A DNA stretch of 64,000 bases from Fasciolopsis buskii (Eukaryota; Platyhelminthes; Trematoda; Plagiorchiida; Fasciolidae). The stretch covers positions 1 through 64,000 of the forward strand of contig LUCM01000130.1 in assembly GCA_008360955.1 (NCBI GenBank). The letters are read 5' to 3'. Below are positions 12,824-26,400 of this stretch, in pieces (the stretch's first letter is position 1; each line of letters opens with the position of its first letter). Made by a program: the position numbers and the translations under genes. The notes below the pieces were generated by a model. That model was not told the origin of the DNA. It saw only the letters and a list, made by a program, of their open reading frames with translations, and did not search any database.

Positions 12824-13043
12824 TTATTGTGAATGATATAATATTAATAACACAGCGTTGTTGGTAGATGTAATGCGCCAACGTTTCGACTACCGTGGGT
12901 AGTCTTTCTCAAGGCAAGTTTTACAATCAAATGCATTTGATTGTAAAACTTGCCTTGAGAAAGACTACCCACGGTAGTCGAAACGTTGGCGCATTACATC
13001 TACCAACAACGCTGTGTTATTAATATTATATCATTCACAATAA
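12824..13043. repeat. Perfect 220-bp palindrome, copy B
   Basis: Identical in every base to copy A. Followed by the element tail at 13,044-13,100. Confidence 0.97.
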
Positions 13044-13113
13044 AAACCAATACATGGCGCATCGATTTTTCGACACACTCCTTGCGTCCTTTGGTCCGGA
13101 TAAGGTTAAATAA

Positions 13114-14251
13114 CTTTGTTTTCAAGGATTTCGGGTAGTAAAATGGTTTAATTAGCGAGATTAAAGGTAAAACGACATCTTTAAATGCAGGCAAACGCTA
13201 GTCATTCACTTTTTATTAAAGGTGATAGAGGTTGACTTTAATTGATTGATTTTCGTCACATTGTTTTTTTTTTCTCTGTAGTTTAGAGACCAGATGACTG
13301 GCTTCCACTGCAGTCCGTTTGGTTAGAATAATCTGATTAGTCAAGCAATTCACCGTCTTCTTAATTTAATTGTAAATCAGCCGAACGTCGACCGTCTACT
13401 ACCGTTTGGAAAATAGTAAACTATGAACATTCTCTCGTGGCCTGATCCTGTAAAACAACGGGTATAAAACTGTTTCAGAAGAAACTGACGTTTGACGTAC
13501 TTAATTGTGGTTGTGACCTTGAGGTCGCGAATTTATATAATGACTTTTTAAAAGCAGTAAAAAGTACTGGTTTTCTTGGGCAATAAAAGATTAGGGGAAC
13601 CTAGAAGGATGTGCTGCCAGAAGCGGGACAGTCCTGTTAAGTGGCTAGCAAGTACGTGTCACTGTTATGAATGCGTCCATAAAGCAATGAGCCATTTCAA
13701 GTTGATTTAAATTGCAAAAGTAGAAAACATTCTCCAATAAGCAACAGGGAACAGGTCTTAAAAAGGATAATTACTGAGCAGTTGATTTTATTTTTACCTA
13801 AATGAAAAATACATAATCAAGGCATTTTTCAAATGCGCATAATGGCTGTATTATTTCGGTAGTTTGTTGATTTGTTAGTTATTTCATTTCGGGAGTTCGG
13901 CACACAAAGCAATTGAAATCAGCGCAACAATAAAAACTTTTATCCTCATCTCAGGCTTACAATGGTTCTTAAATAAACAGCATTCGGATTGCAAATAATA
14001 CGTCGCCTATAAGCGGCCCTTAAACTGTTCGTTGTTTGATTTTCATCTGTTGTATGCGATATTTCGTTACACTGCTTATTTTATCCTTTTCCTGACTTCA
14101 TTTTGGACGGCAGAAATATCTGACTCTACATCCAATGATATCCTACACTGTGAGTTTCCCTAGTAGTAAAGTCTCGTTCTTTCAATCCCACATCTTAAAT
14201 CATAACATTACAATTCTCTAAGTACATGACATTCTATGGAAAACATCGTAA
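13114..14251. other. Region upstream of the dehydratase
   Basis: AT-rich. It would contain the promoter and any 5' UTR exon of the dehydratase gene, but no TATA box, initiator or donor stands out. Confidence 0.5.
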
Positions 14252-14262
14252 CCTATTTTCAG
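14252..14262 (+). promoter_or_regulatory. Splice acceptor just upstream of the dehydratase start
   Basis: CCTATTTTCAG ends seven bases before the ATG. It is either the 3' end of an intron in the 5' UTR or, since flatworms add spliced leaders, a trans-splice acceptor. No upstream donor or promoter could be singled out. Confidence 0.45.
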
Positions 14263-14269
14263 ATTAACG

Positions 14270-14491
14270 ATGAGTTCTAAAGAGAACAAACAGGGTCTCA
14301 GCTTGGGCAAAATCGAAACACGAACGAATATTGTGAACGATTTGATCACAGATATTCCAATTCCCGAGGTCGACGACCCCGACATGTTTGATCCATACTG
14401 TGACCCGGACCATCCAGTTGCTATCAATTATCGAGATGTGGCAGCTGCAAACTATCGAATCCGTGATGGAATAGTGCGCACTCCTTGTAAG
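14270..14491 (+). CDS. Threonine dehydratase exon 1 (residues 1-74)
   Basis: Starts at the first ATG after a pyrimidine-rich stretch ending in CAG at 14,260-14,262, and ends CTTGTAAG before a GTAATG donor, in phase 0. It encodes an acidic N-terminal extension (about 45 residues, with repeated D/P) and the start of the fold up to GIVRTPCK, which is the conserved TP-C entry of the PLP domain. The reading frame continues past the donor for 28 codons, but that read-through does not match the family. Confidence 0.9.
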
Positions 14492-17400
14492 GTAATGACC
14501 ACGTGTAAGAATAATCCCGTGTTGTCCACCACGGACTCATTGATTTTAGAAGTCAAACTTATCCAAGCAGCTTAATATGAAAATCTATCTAAAGTTGGAG
14601 TTTCAGCAAGTGACTGGAAGGTTAGCGTTTTTTCACTACCGATCCGTAAATACTCCATATCCCATAGCTTTAAGGAACGTGGTGCTAGAAATGTTCTACT
14701 ACAACTAAGTGAAGTAAGTTGTTTTGCACTCACTGTTTTTATTCATTGCGCTTGAGAAAGTATGCACAAGTGTTCAATGAAGTAAATCCCTTAATATTTT
14801 GATTTAGCTAGCTTTAATCCTTTGAATCATTTAACACAAGCTTGCCGCTAACCGGAAATTCTAAGGTCATTGCACAAAGGTAAACATCAAGATCGGCTTT
14901 TTGAACTTCTAATAATTTTTTACTCGGATTTTGGGCAAGATTCGTTTATTCACCTAAGACCTAGCTTTCCCGTACATGCTCATACTGACTGTCTGTACCG
15001 ATAAAATACTTCTTACGTTTTCTATTAATTAAAAAAATGTTCTACCTACAAACTAGTGATTTCCCGAAATACCCAAAATACATCAAACACGGTTTGCTGA
15101 AACCACTGGGCAGGACTATATAAAATGAATACCCAATTTTGACATTTATAATCAAAGGTGGAATTTGTGCAGATCATTCTAATGTGCAAAATATATTGTA
15201 AATTAGCTCGTTATAAACCAACTGTTTTACCATAGGTTTGTAACTGTTGGAGAATATTACACCAATTTAACTCATGGGTAACTTTGGAGATTTTGTTAAT
15301 ATCTTCTACTATTAAAGCTTCACTACCTTCGTTGTTGGTGACCGTTCTAGTACAGAGTGAACACGAACAATCAGTATGTAAACTTACAAGAAACTCAAAT
15401 TCCATTTGTACTTCTACAAAGGTTTTAACAGTAAATTAACTTCGACTAACTGTGACATCGTAGTTGTACAACGTCAAAATTTTATTGACTGCTCATACAG
15501 GATATCTTGTATGGCATGGGAAAAAAGTTCATCTGGTTTACAACAGCTTTGTACGGATATCCGCGATCTATAGGATGTAACTTTGAATTCACCTAATCTG
15601 GTAGAATAATGATGCTCCTACTACACAGTAATATTGTCTCCCTATAAGCCACACCCAAACTGCTTTTTCCAAATGTTACAGGAGCAAGCAAGGCGTGGTG
15701 TTATTGCTTCTAGTGCGGGAAATCATGCACAGGCTTTGGCATATCACGGAAAGGAACTTGGAATTCCGGTAACTGTTGTGATGCCCAAAATCGCCCCGTT
15801 GATGAAGGTGGAAAACTGCATCAGTCATGGTGCAAACGTGCTCCTTAAAGGCATTGACATGAGTCAAGCAAGTGAACTACCCAGTAAAATCGCCTAGCTT
15901 TCCTTTTTATATTGACAGAAATATTTTTCATCATTGCATGCTTCGTGCTTAAGACCAATGAATAAGACAAAATGCACAGGAAAAAAGAAAACAGTCCTGA
16001 AACGCCGGGTGTAATAAAATCAAATGTAGTTCCGACAGGTTAGGTGTCGCAACCAGCCGGGAGAAACTGAACGTTTTTGCGTAAATTATTTTTTGTTTAC
16101 GTAATTATCATGGATGAATAATTTTAAAAGGCGAATGTGACTTTATCATGTCAAACACGAAGTACTCCTATTCAGTAGATACAATCGTCATTTATTCCAA
16201 AAAAGAAAACAGCACTGTTGTTAAGTAAAGCACCTAAAATCTGCAAAACGCCATCTTCATTGCTCATAAAATAGTAAGTCGTATAAAAATGTGATCACCA
16301 AAAATTTAATATTTTAATGCTTACCTCGTTGTCTGTAATCAAGCAAAGCCGATAAATCTCGGTTAAAAGTAAAAATATCAGGAACTTTCCTCAGTTTTCT
16401 AAAGGCATTTCTTATAAGTTTTTGTCGAAGTCAGGAAAACGCTATTGATAATTTAGTAATGGTCATCACTGCTTCGCTTTCTCTTTTACTTGCCTTAAAT
16501 CAATTATATAAACTTCCAGGAAGGGGGCTGCGAGACAAGATTGATTGAGGTTTTATCCCAGGAAGTGAGGAATTACACCAGGAACCCTTTTGTTCAAAAG
16601 TCTTAATATCACTACCTGTGCATTTTCGACCTCAGCAGATTTTATCTAATTCCTTTAGACATGCGAATTTAGAAATTAGGAAGTAGCCAAAATTATCAAG
16701 TTGCCGAAGTGATTTTTTAATCAGCTTTGTTGGCTTTATCGATTGCATTCGTGCACAAATATCACCACTTTCTGCGACAAACTGTATTTTAGTCCCACTG
16801 ATCGCAAGGAACCCAGAAGCTGTACTGCTCTTGTTTTGCCTCACCCTGAAATATCAGGTATAAAAATACGGTGGTTTGTGTCCTATCACTGTGGTTAATC
16901 TTTATTATTTGTGAAGAATGAAGATATTGCAAATAAGCTGAACAAAATAGTGAAGAGACTGCAGAGATGATCAACGGAAGGAGATGGTTTGAGTAGCGCA
17001 AGCAAGCTTCGATGTGGAGTAAACTCGTAAATTTTCTATTCTGATAAGTTTTGCACATGTTAGACGGGAGACCCAAATCTTCGATTCTCATGCTTTCATC
17101 ATAAGTCGTATTTGCCGTCCAGCAGTCCAGTGAATATAATAATTATAAGTAACCTCGCGTTGCGCACTGTGTAGCGTTGCAGTTTTGTCCAGACAAAAAG
17201 AAAGAATACATTGAATAAGTAAACCCTGATGAAGGCTTAAATACCCCCTAAAGTCGTTAAGAATATTGCCATTTTTGTGGCGAAGTTTCACTGAAAGTCT
17301 GACCAAGCAGTTACTACGGTGGCATTGGAGCTTGAGTTTTGCCGGTATGAAGCTACTGGTCGTAGGTTATTCACCGAATTGCTTGGATTTTTATGCTCAC

Positions 17401-20400
17401 AGCTCGCTTCTAAATATAGGGTACACTTACTGGTTAATGAATGTAAGTTTAATTCTAAAGCCTATTCCTATCATAAGACTTCTGATTTTACTCTTCGTGA
17501 TTTTCCTCTTTCCTTCCAGGCAAAACGTTACGCGTTGAAACTTGGGAAAATTAATGACTTGGTCTATGTTAATGGGTAGGTGCCGAAAGTCGGTCTGTTA
17601 TTTTCGTCGAAAGTGTACTGTTTTGGTCTGTTATGGTTTGTATAAAACGCACCAGTTTTTTTCATTTGGCAGTTTTAGTTATGAAAACATTGCACATTTT
17701 ACGTTTATTTTTTCTCCTTAAACATCTACCAAATTTACCGTTTTTATGAAATCATCTGACTTCGTTATTGAGTATTTTGAGCAGAAACACATCTGTTTGA
17801 CAGTGATTATTCCAGTTAAGCTTCTGCCAGTTCATAGGTCAGAGGTTTGAATCTTCAATCCGCCGGTCACTTTGGTGACAGGCGACAATTACTATGGGCC
17901 ATCTAGTGTTTCGGCCCGGCCTACTGAGGTCTATGAAGCTCTATTCCATTCCAAGTTGCGCAGCTACGATTACAGATTTCCTCAATGTCATGGGCCTTGA
18001 AACAAAAGCCAATTTTGAAGTGACATTCAAAAAGAAGAGACGTAGTTCATTAAAGTGAAATTCAAAGCAAACAAATGATGTAGGTAATAAAATTTTGGGT
18101 ATTTTGTCCGATGAATTTCATGTGCGTAACTGAATTAGGGGGACAGTCGAATGCAGTACAAGGAATAATCCCACTATTGCTAGCTGGGATCCACAGCTCA
18201 GCTAGTCGGGTTCATTTGGTACTTACCATGGTTGATATAAATGTGGGGGCTCAAACACCGCCGACTTCAGTAGTGTACAAATTATTCTGGTTTGGAGGAC
18301 GTGCAAAAGCTAGTCTTCAAAAGTCGACTGATTTTTTATCAGTAGTTTGAAGAACTGCTTCTGAAGTATTTTGAAAATTTTTCTATGGTTCGCCAATATA
18401 TCCAATATAGATCTGGTCAATACACTTCGTCACTAGTAAATTTGAAATGAACTTGGTGAACAGCACCGCATTTGCAACAGATCAGGCAGCGGTTACGAAT
18501 TGGTGAAAATTTGGTAGATCTTGATAACAACGACCACAAACATTACAAAGTCGGTTGCGACAAACTCACGTGCATTTTCAGTGAAACGATAAAAACCGAC
18601 ACCGATCGAAGTTACTCAGTGTAAGTACTTTTTGAGGGGGATTAGCCGTCGAGATCTGGTACTCTTGGTGGTTCTCCCCGAGGTGTTCGTTTGGTTGACA
18701 GCATTGAAATAGAAAGGAAGGAGATTACTGTTGATACCTACCACCAAAACACCGATACGGTTTCCATTTTTACACTGCAGTCAACTGATGTTTATGCATG
18801 GTTGAATCAGTGTCGTGGTTTTTATGATGGCTTGCTTTGGTAATCGTGAAAATAAGGACAGTGGTAGAAAGCAGCACTTTTTATTTCCAGCTTTGGTCAA
18901 ATATGTTGACCGGTCGGAATAAATTCACTTGATCAGTCTTTCGAAAAACAGACAGTTAACTTTAATTTTAGTTTGGTGTTAAGATAAATCGACAGGTTTT
19001 TAGGGGATGTGGTGGTAGGCTGCGGTAATGATCAAATCTAAGCTGATTCATTTTTAGTCTTCAAGTATGAACCACCCTATAATGGTCACTGTAAAATTTC
19101 GCCACCTCCGTGAATCCTCTATCGGATGAATTTTGACATACCTGTCTACTTTAAAGTACGTCTCGTACTGTATTAGATGAGGACCACTTATCCTTGATTG
19201 TAGTCTAAATGTTTTAGTGGAATTGTGGGTGCTAATAGATTTTATTTGTGGAATGGTTGGGTCCTTGTAATTGAAAATGTATTCATACTCGTAAGCGATT
19301 CAACTTCAATACAACTATGGCGTGAATTGAAACATTGCCTCCGAAGATAGCCCATGTCATGATCTGGAATGCAATAAGTGATGGGTGATCTCATAAACCG
19401 AAGTGCTGAGTACGTATCCATTGCCATGCGACTCGTTCAAATTCCGAACAATGATGACCGCACAGAATTTGCTCGTGCTATCGCACGCACCTGAATAGTT
19501 TAACTAGAGTGTTTCTTTGCATCTTCCCAGTAAATGCTATTGTTTATGTCTCGCGATTACAATTAGGAATTTTTCAATATGTCTAAATCAAGTGGTTTCC
19601 TGCATAGGACTAAAACACTTTCAAGGTTAGATCTGTCAGAAAGATTGGTTCAGTGAGTTTGACTTAACAAAAAGTAGTGCCGCATAATTAGTGAAATGCA
19701 TATCTTTGCTTCGCATGGGGAAACTAATTTGCTTCCATAACTAGTGCGAGAAAACGGGATTTGGCCCCATTATACAGCTAACACAGTTCACTGGAACTCC
19801 TGGTGTATCTAGGTATCACACCGACCGATAAATTTCAAAGGTCTAGGCTACTAATTTTTTTACCCAACTTTAATCAATTCTGTTTTAAGCTAAAATATTT
19901 GAGCGATCTATTGCAGGTGTCGCATTCGGGCAATCCTGTCAATGTGAAACCGAAATGACCATGAGTTGGAAGGAAAAATCGAATTTCAGAATGATCTTCC
20001 GCAAGCAGACATTAAATATCAAAAGTGAATTTAAATTACCATTATCACTGTGCTTTTATTTAGGTTCAGTAAGCTTGGTGAAATTGTTACCGCAAAGCGA
20101 CCCCAAAGATGGAAATATAATTTCGATACCTGCGATACACAGCAACACTGTAAGGGTAATATGCTCTGCTGGAAGTAGGTGACATCCGTGCTGACTTCGG
20201 TGTGCTATGCGTTCCATAGTTTTGAACTTCCGGTTCCTGCTTCCCTACTGTCAACTGTTTACACCGGATTGTGTCAACATTTGTCAACGGGTGTTTGGTA
20301 ACGTTTATTTTTAGAAAATCACTTGAGGTGGATAAAATTACCACGCGAACTCAAATGATCCGGGGAGAGCGAGCATCATTCGGTTGAAGTTTGCCGTGGG

Positions 20401-23400
20401 TCACCATGAATGCGGCACAAAATATGAGCCATCAATTCGCATTCATCGACCATCGGCTTAACTATAATATTTAAGGGTAAACATATTTAGTGGTCTCCAT
20501 TGGACGTAAACAGGAACTTTCTCATTGCACTTGCCAAGGTTCGACGGGAATTTACTTGATTCCACTAAGCTCGTTTTTGGCCAAACCGCAAAACCACACC
20601 CAGATGATCTAAGCTCCGAGAAATCAGTCTTCCATCAATTGTACACAAAAAGAACCATTTTACACTTCTCATTAGTTATGAATTTGTTGAAACTTATATT
20701 AACATTCGAATTCACAATAATAAAGGAGAGTTTCATGGTGCCGAATGACGGGTTTTTTGATGAATTACGTTCTCCTCAATAATGGCAGGTTGCATAAAGA
20801 TGTCATATATATATATATATATATATATATGAACATGTGACATTCTGAAGTGTTTACTAGTTTTAAAGTTTTGCATATCCTGAGATTGATATCTGAACCA
20901 ATTATGACTATAAGTTACAACGAAATGCAATTCAAGTTAAGAAAGAAACCATGAAAACTGGCAACAAAGGCCATTCAAGTGACGATATGTTGATAATTTT
21001 TGTGGTTAAGCAGCTTGCCGTGGACAATTAATTCAGTCAACTGTATTCCGATTTGTTCACTGAAGTTGGTTAATCTTTACTAATTCGATAAGTATAATCA
21101 AGATAGACATTTTACTAAAACTTCTTATTTCATTTTCGCGTGCATATGGTCCAAGTGTCGCTCCCATATGACCGTTATATTTGGGTATTTTATACCTAGA
21201 AATTAGTGCAATCAAGTTTATTTCGGCGACCCTTTTCCTCCTGGTTTTGCAAAAGCTGAGGCAGCCTGCCGTGGGGAGACAGCTACACCAACCCAGTTGA
21301 AGGAGCCGGTTGTCTTACATTTCTCCCACTGGTTCCGTTAGGATTAATTTACATATCTCTCAGGAATCAATGTTCATTCCAACATTTCACTGTTACACTT
21401 ATTGTATCATCCAGTATCGTGAGGTTGCTCCGGTCAGTAAAAATAATCGGTGTTTTTTACCAAACCGACTTGTGTGAAGTTCTGAATTTCTCCAGTTAAA
21501 TATATTACATGATACAAAGATGATAAAAGGCAGGCCAGTTAAATGCAACAAGTCGATTGACACCGAAGGTGGAGAATCCTAAGGAACCGAGGTGGGATCT
21601 GTCTTAAGACAGAGTATCTTTGCCAAATAGAGTGAGGCTTGATTTAAGAAGTACTAGCGAAATCTGAACAGACTAAAAAATTTCAGCAAGAATAAGGTCC
21701 ATTGGCTTTAAAGCGCACGGAAATAGTTATTCTGGATCTGGTGATCCGGTTTTTGAAATTTTTAAGCCGGATGAGTATCTACAATGCCTTTCGTTTTATT
21801 TCTTCATTTAAAAGTCGGCAAATATGGTTCTTTCTGGGTTTTTTACAAAGCTACGATCATCCGCAAGTTCTTGCCGGACAAGGCACGATAGCTTTGGAAA
21901 TTATGGAGCAAGTCCCCCACGTGGACGCAATCCTTGTACCCGTTGGCGGTGGAGGTCTTTTGGCTGGAGTTGCAGTAGCCGTGAAGGGTATCAATCCTCA
22001 TATTCAAGTGATTGTAAGTCCAACTAATAGAATCTTTCGGTTTTCTACTGATCTAAAAATCAAGGATTTGCCTGGATGTTTATTGCTTTTTTTGTCTAAC
22101 TCGGGAAGTGACCATTCGCTTCTTTGCAAACTAAACGCGGCAGCGCAGTCTTCGGCAGTGCTACAGAACAAGTCATACTTTTTGTTTTCACTTGTTACTT
22201 TGACAGCACCTACGTTTCTGAAAGCTAACTAAGGTGCGACCTTTTACAGTTTACTTTTTCATTTTTATTTTTGCACAGCTATCTACGATCGTTCACTAGA
22301 CCTCCTAACCTTGGATACCGCAGAGCGTCGTTCATCGTGGGCTCGTGAAATTTAACTAGACAAGTTCTTAGCAAAAGATTCGTCACACTTCTTTAATTAA
22401 CTTTTATCTTTCAGGTCTAGTACTGAATACTCAGATATAATCTGTAAAGTAGCAGGACTGATTCAACCCGGCCAATGCCATGCACCTCTGTTTACTCGTC
22501 CTTTCAGCAAGTCGCGTGATTACGCAAACCGGACACCACGATTTGGACCGAATAGCCCTTGTTTCGCTTCTTTTCTCCATTACTAATGACAAGCGGTTAT
22601 AGTGAACACCGCTAGGATAAAACGCACATCAGACAAGTGCACCAGTTTGAGGACTACGTGTTGTTTTCATCTTCGCTCTGATGGATTGCCCGGGTTAGGA
22701 TTGTGCTTAGTAATGTAGCTTCCCAGCATATGATTGACTTTCATTTTGCCGACTAGAATCATTTGGATGCATGCCATTTTTTACAGTGCAGTTCTGACAT
22801 GATCCTCCAATCCTTTCTTAGTCATTTATCCGAAATAAACAAGAAAATCCCAAAATAAGCACTCCTTTAATTATCTGAAACTTCTTCAAATTTCAATATT
22901 TTGCTGAAATCTAAACTGTTGCATCAATATGTTGCCATTTTGCGAAGGCGTTTAAACTGAACAGGTACAAGCTCATGCATATGATTTCTGACTCATCATC
23001 TTCTTGGTGAGTCCGTGTTTTCTGCATCTTTAACTAAAACGCTCTGTTAATGATGGCTATATTTCTTCTTTCCTTCTAAAGCAAAAGCTTTCGAAACTAA
23101 GGAAAAATTCACTGCTTACATCTTCTGTTTTTCGGATAAAACACTCGAGTAGAGATGAAAGCACGTTGCATTTAATTCACTTACTTTTGGAGCACGAGCA
23201 GAAAAACTAGTTCAAACCGCTTGTAAAATGTAAAAGCAATATCCGGCCGCAAGCATTAGGGCTGCCGAGATGTACAGGCTGGGAAATAACAGAGGCATAA
23301 TCCTTTGTAGGCAACCCTTGTATTGTTTATCTTCGTTCTTCAAACTATGCGATATATCAGTACCATCTATCAATATTTCCGGTAAATTTTTCAGCTGGCG

Positions 23401-26400
23401 TATCAGTATTAAACTATTGTAGAGTAGAAACATCAAGTTAAAATGCACGGTTTGATTTCAGGGTGTTGAATCGGATAATTGCGCCTCATTTGGAGTTTCA
23501 TTGGCTGCTGGAAAGCCCGTGTATACACATCCTCAACCAACGGTGGCCGACGGTAAGTTTTAGAGCACGTTTTTATTTATTTAGCAAGACTGTTTGCAAG
23601 ACCGTTGAACAGCGAAGTTATCGCGTGGTTCTTCATTTTGTTTTGAAGCTACTTGATCACATCTTGTTACTAGGTCTCAGCAACCACTGTCCCGCTGGGG
23701 AGCAAAGTGAAATAAAGCCATGAATCCATCAGTTTGTCCATGGACAATGTTATTTTGCATAATTTCGGTGTTAATGTTTTACCTGAGGGCTAGAATTTTA
23801 AAAACGTTGAGATGAAGAGTTTGAATATGTTGAATTGTTCCGTTCGATTACAAATCCACTGCATTTATCGGTCTTGTTCATCACACACATCCCCAGTAGT
23901 AGACTTCATTTTGTGAATCAATGAGGTCACAGATAGTGATGCTGGTAGATATGGGAACTTCTAACATATTATTCTACTCTCTTTGGTTTCAAGTAACTTG
24001 CAGCGGGGGGAATGGCAACATTTTTTCACCACTCTTAACGTAGGCTTATTTTATGTTTGTTTTTTCTTAAGCTTCCACTGCATATTCCAGGTTAATTTTT
24101 GTAATTTTAAACCTCAAGGAAAAATTCAGTAACCAGTTCAGTTCAGTGTTGTTTGCAGAAGCATAAACCCTGTGACGTGCTTTCGTTTTGGTTGCTATTT
24201 CACAGCATTATCTAATCAGACCGGAAAAATAAAACTTGAAGCAATGAAAAGCCAACTGTAAGGCAGAAAAACAAATAAATATAGGGAAACGGAAAGATTT
24301 TGTAAGGAAAAGCGCCACCGAATATCGTGATGAGGCGTATAGCCCACTATTTCAAACCGTCACTTAAGGGGATCCCGTGGACTCCAACTCCAGGGGTCTA
24401 ACTTCACCTACACTAACCGCCTGTTACGTTATCCATGCTGTTTTGTCTTATTATCAGCTGGTCACCTCAGCCCATCTTCCAACCGTTACCTACTTCCCAC
24501 AAAATGCGCAACGAGCCAGTCCTTCTGATGGGATATCTAAAACATGTCCCACCCACCTAAATCTATGTGTATCCACTGACCCTTCTAAATATTCAACCCT
24601 GGGACTCATTACATTACGCCTAGCCTCTGAGTGACTAGGAACTGGGCTCAAAAATAGCTTTTTCGTTTCATATTCTGGGATGATAAGTGGCATGTTAATT
24701 CGGTACAGCGTGCACGTACTACCTTTCAGCAGATGGTTTAGCCATAGAATTGTTAATTTTGGATTATATCAAAAGATTCATGTTTAGCTGAATAATTCTA
24801 GTATTTTTATGATATGCGAAGTGCGTTCAGTCAAAATGGGAGTTCCTTGTTTACCCCATTCGAAGTATAGGTTTAGCTGTTCCTCTTGTCGGTTACAATT
24901 CACTGCACACATGTTTGGAACTGGTGGACAAGATGGTCAGTGTGGATGAAGCCCACATCCATCGAACCATTGTTCGTTTGCTTGAAATCGAGAAATGCGT
25001 TGTTGAGGGTGCTGGCACGACAGCACTGGCAGCACTCATGGCAGGTTTGCTGCCGGAGTTAGAAGGAAAAACGTGAGTCACCATCTTTTATGTACCAATC
25101 TCGCAATGTCTACAAAACCAGTGATGTATTCAGTGGTTACGGAGTATTGCATTTTTAATTTCCTGAATCCACAAAATTGTTTGCCGAATAAATATGCAGG
25201 CTGCCCTATTTCCAGTTCTGTTTCGTTATCCCGATGTGTAAAAGCCAATGTGGACGATTGCACTGCAGGCGATTGGCTGTGGGCAGAAATCCACTCGTTT
25301 ACAGTTAGCAGCTTTTAGCGAAGTTCTGCTCACAAACAAATTCGCTTCGAGCGGCAGAGCAAAAACGTCACTGCAAAATTTTATATCCTTATGTTGAAAA
25401 GTTACCGGCGAAATACAAACACTTTCGTCATAATGAAAACTAGTAGAAGCGATGGATTACTCCATGCTAGAACTCACACATATGCGACCAGTGTTAGGAA
25501 TTCTGCAGTAAGCCCCTTTATTGACTTAAGCATATGTACAACTATTTATAAAATAGCTCTGACTAAATCGGCTTTTCGAGAAGAACAGAGGCAGTTACCG
25601 TGGCACGTTTCTACGGAATATCACGTAATTAAATTATGAATGTTCTTTCTCATTTATTTTGCAGCGTAGTCCCTATCATCTCAGGTGGAAATATCGATAC
25701 CACTGTACTTGGTCGTGTTATTGAACGTGGTCTGGCTTTCGAGGGGCGTATGTGTCGATTCTTAGTAATTGTGTCTGACCGACCTGGAGGCATCGCTGAA
25801 CTGTGCTCTGTCTTGCGCGACCTTGGAGTCAGGTACTGAGCCTTTCTTCCTATTTGCTGAAACAAACAGTAAAATACAGAGCCGGTGTCTTTAGTGTGCT
25901 ATTCACATCCAACCATATACTGTTTCTGAATACGTCAACCAACAAATCGTGACCAAAGAACCTTTTCCACATTCAAACCCTGAAGATGGGTACTGCAGAA
26001 GCTTTGCATTTTGAATACCTTCTTTCTAAATCTGGACCGCCTTAACTATGAATTTGGCGTTAGCTTATAAATCATCAAGAAAGTTATTCTACTTGGACTG
26101 GTAGCATAACCTAATTTCGAGGTTCACTATACCTTCGAGAGCCATCCCCGATGGCGTGACTTCCTACACTCAACCCAGTCGGTCATCTTTAGTCAGCATC
26201 TTAGTCTGTTCGTAGTAATCGCATACTATAAGTTGTCCTTAAAATACACGAAACAAATAAAAACCGCTTTCATGTTTAGTCATAATGAACTAGGCATCTA
26301 TTCTGCACGGTGGTTCAACTGTTTATTTAACTTGTTTCTCATGATTAAAAGTTGTTCAGATTTACACAGAGTTCCACTTATCGTTCAAAAAATTACAGTT

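Larger units (their letters stand above)
11831..13100. mobile_element. Palindrome-bearing insertion 1 with 13-bp TSD
   Basis: Two identical perfect 220-bp palindromes (11,831-12,050 and 12,824-13,043) flank an N gap, followed by a unique tail (AAACCAATACATGGCGCATC to TTTGGTCCGGA). The whole unit is bracketed by TAAGGTTAAATAA at 11,818-11,830 and 13,101-13,113, a 13-bp direct repeat read as the target-site duplication. One pair of duplications around everything indicates a single insertion event carrying several palindromes. A variable TSD of this length fits a retroelement. The hairpin/GAAAC block in the arms suggests a Penelope-like origin, but no protein-coding part is visible. Confidence 0.75.

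Noticed and set aside
11993..12881. Two 279-codon ORFs on opposite strands
   Set aside because: They consist almost entirely of unknown residues from the N gap. Their ends are palindrome sequence.
14270..14575. Exon 1 as a 101-aa intronless protein
   Set aside because: Family similarity stops at TPCK with a donor, and resumes in a different frame 58 bases later. The last 27 residues are intron read-through.
17820..17900. tRNA-like B box (GGTTTGAATC) followed by CCGCCGG as a third SINE copy
   Set aside because: No A box or acceptor pairing, and no match to the SINE body. At best a very old trace.
21702..22232. 176-aa ORF around exon 6 as a gene of its own
   Set aside because: Only the segment 21,851-22,013 matches the PLP domain. 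Both ends are intron read-through flanked by splice signals.
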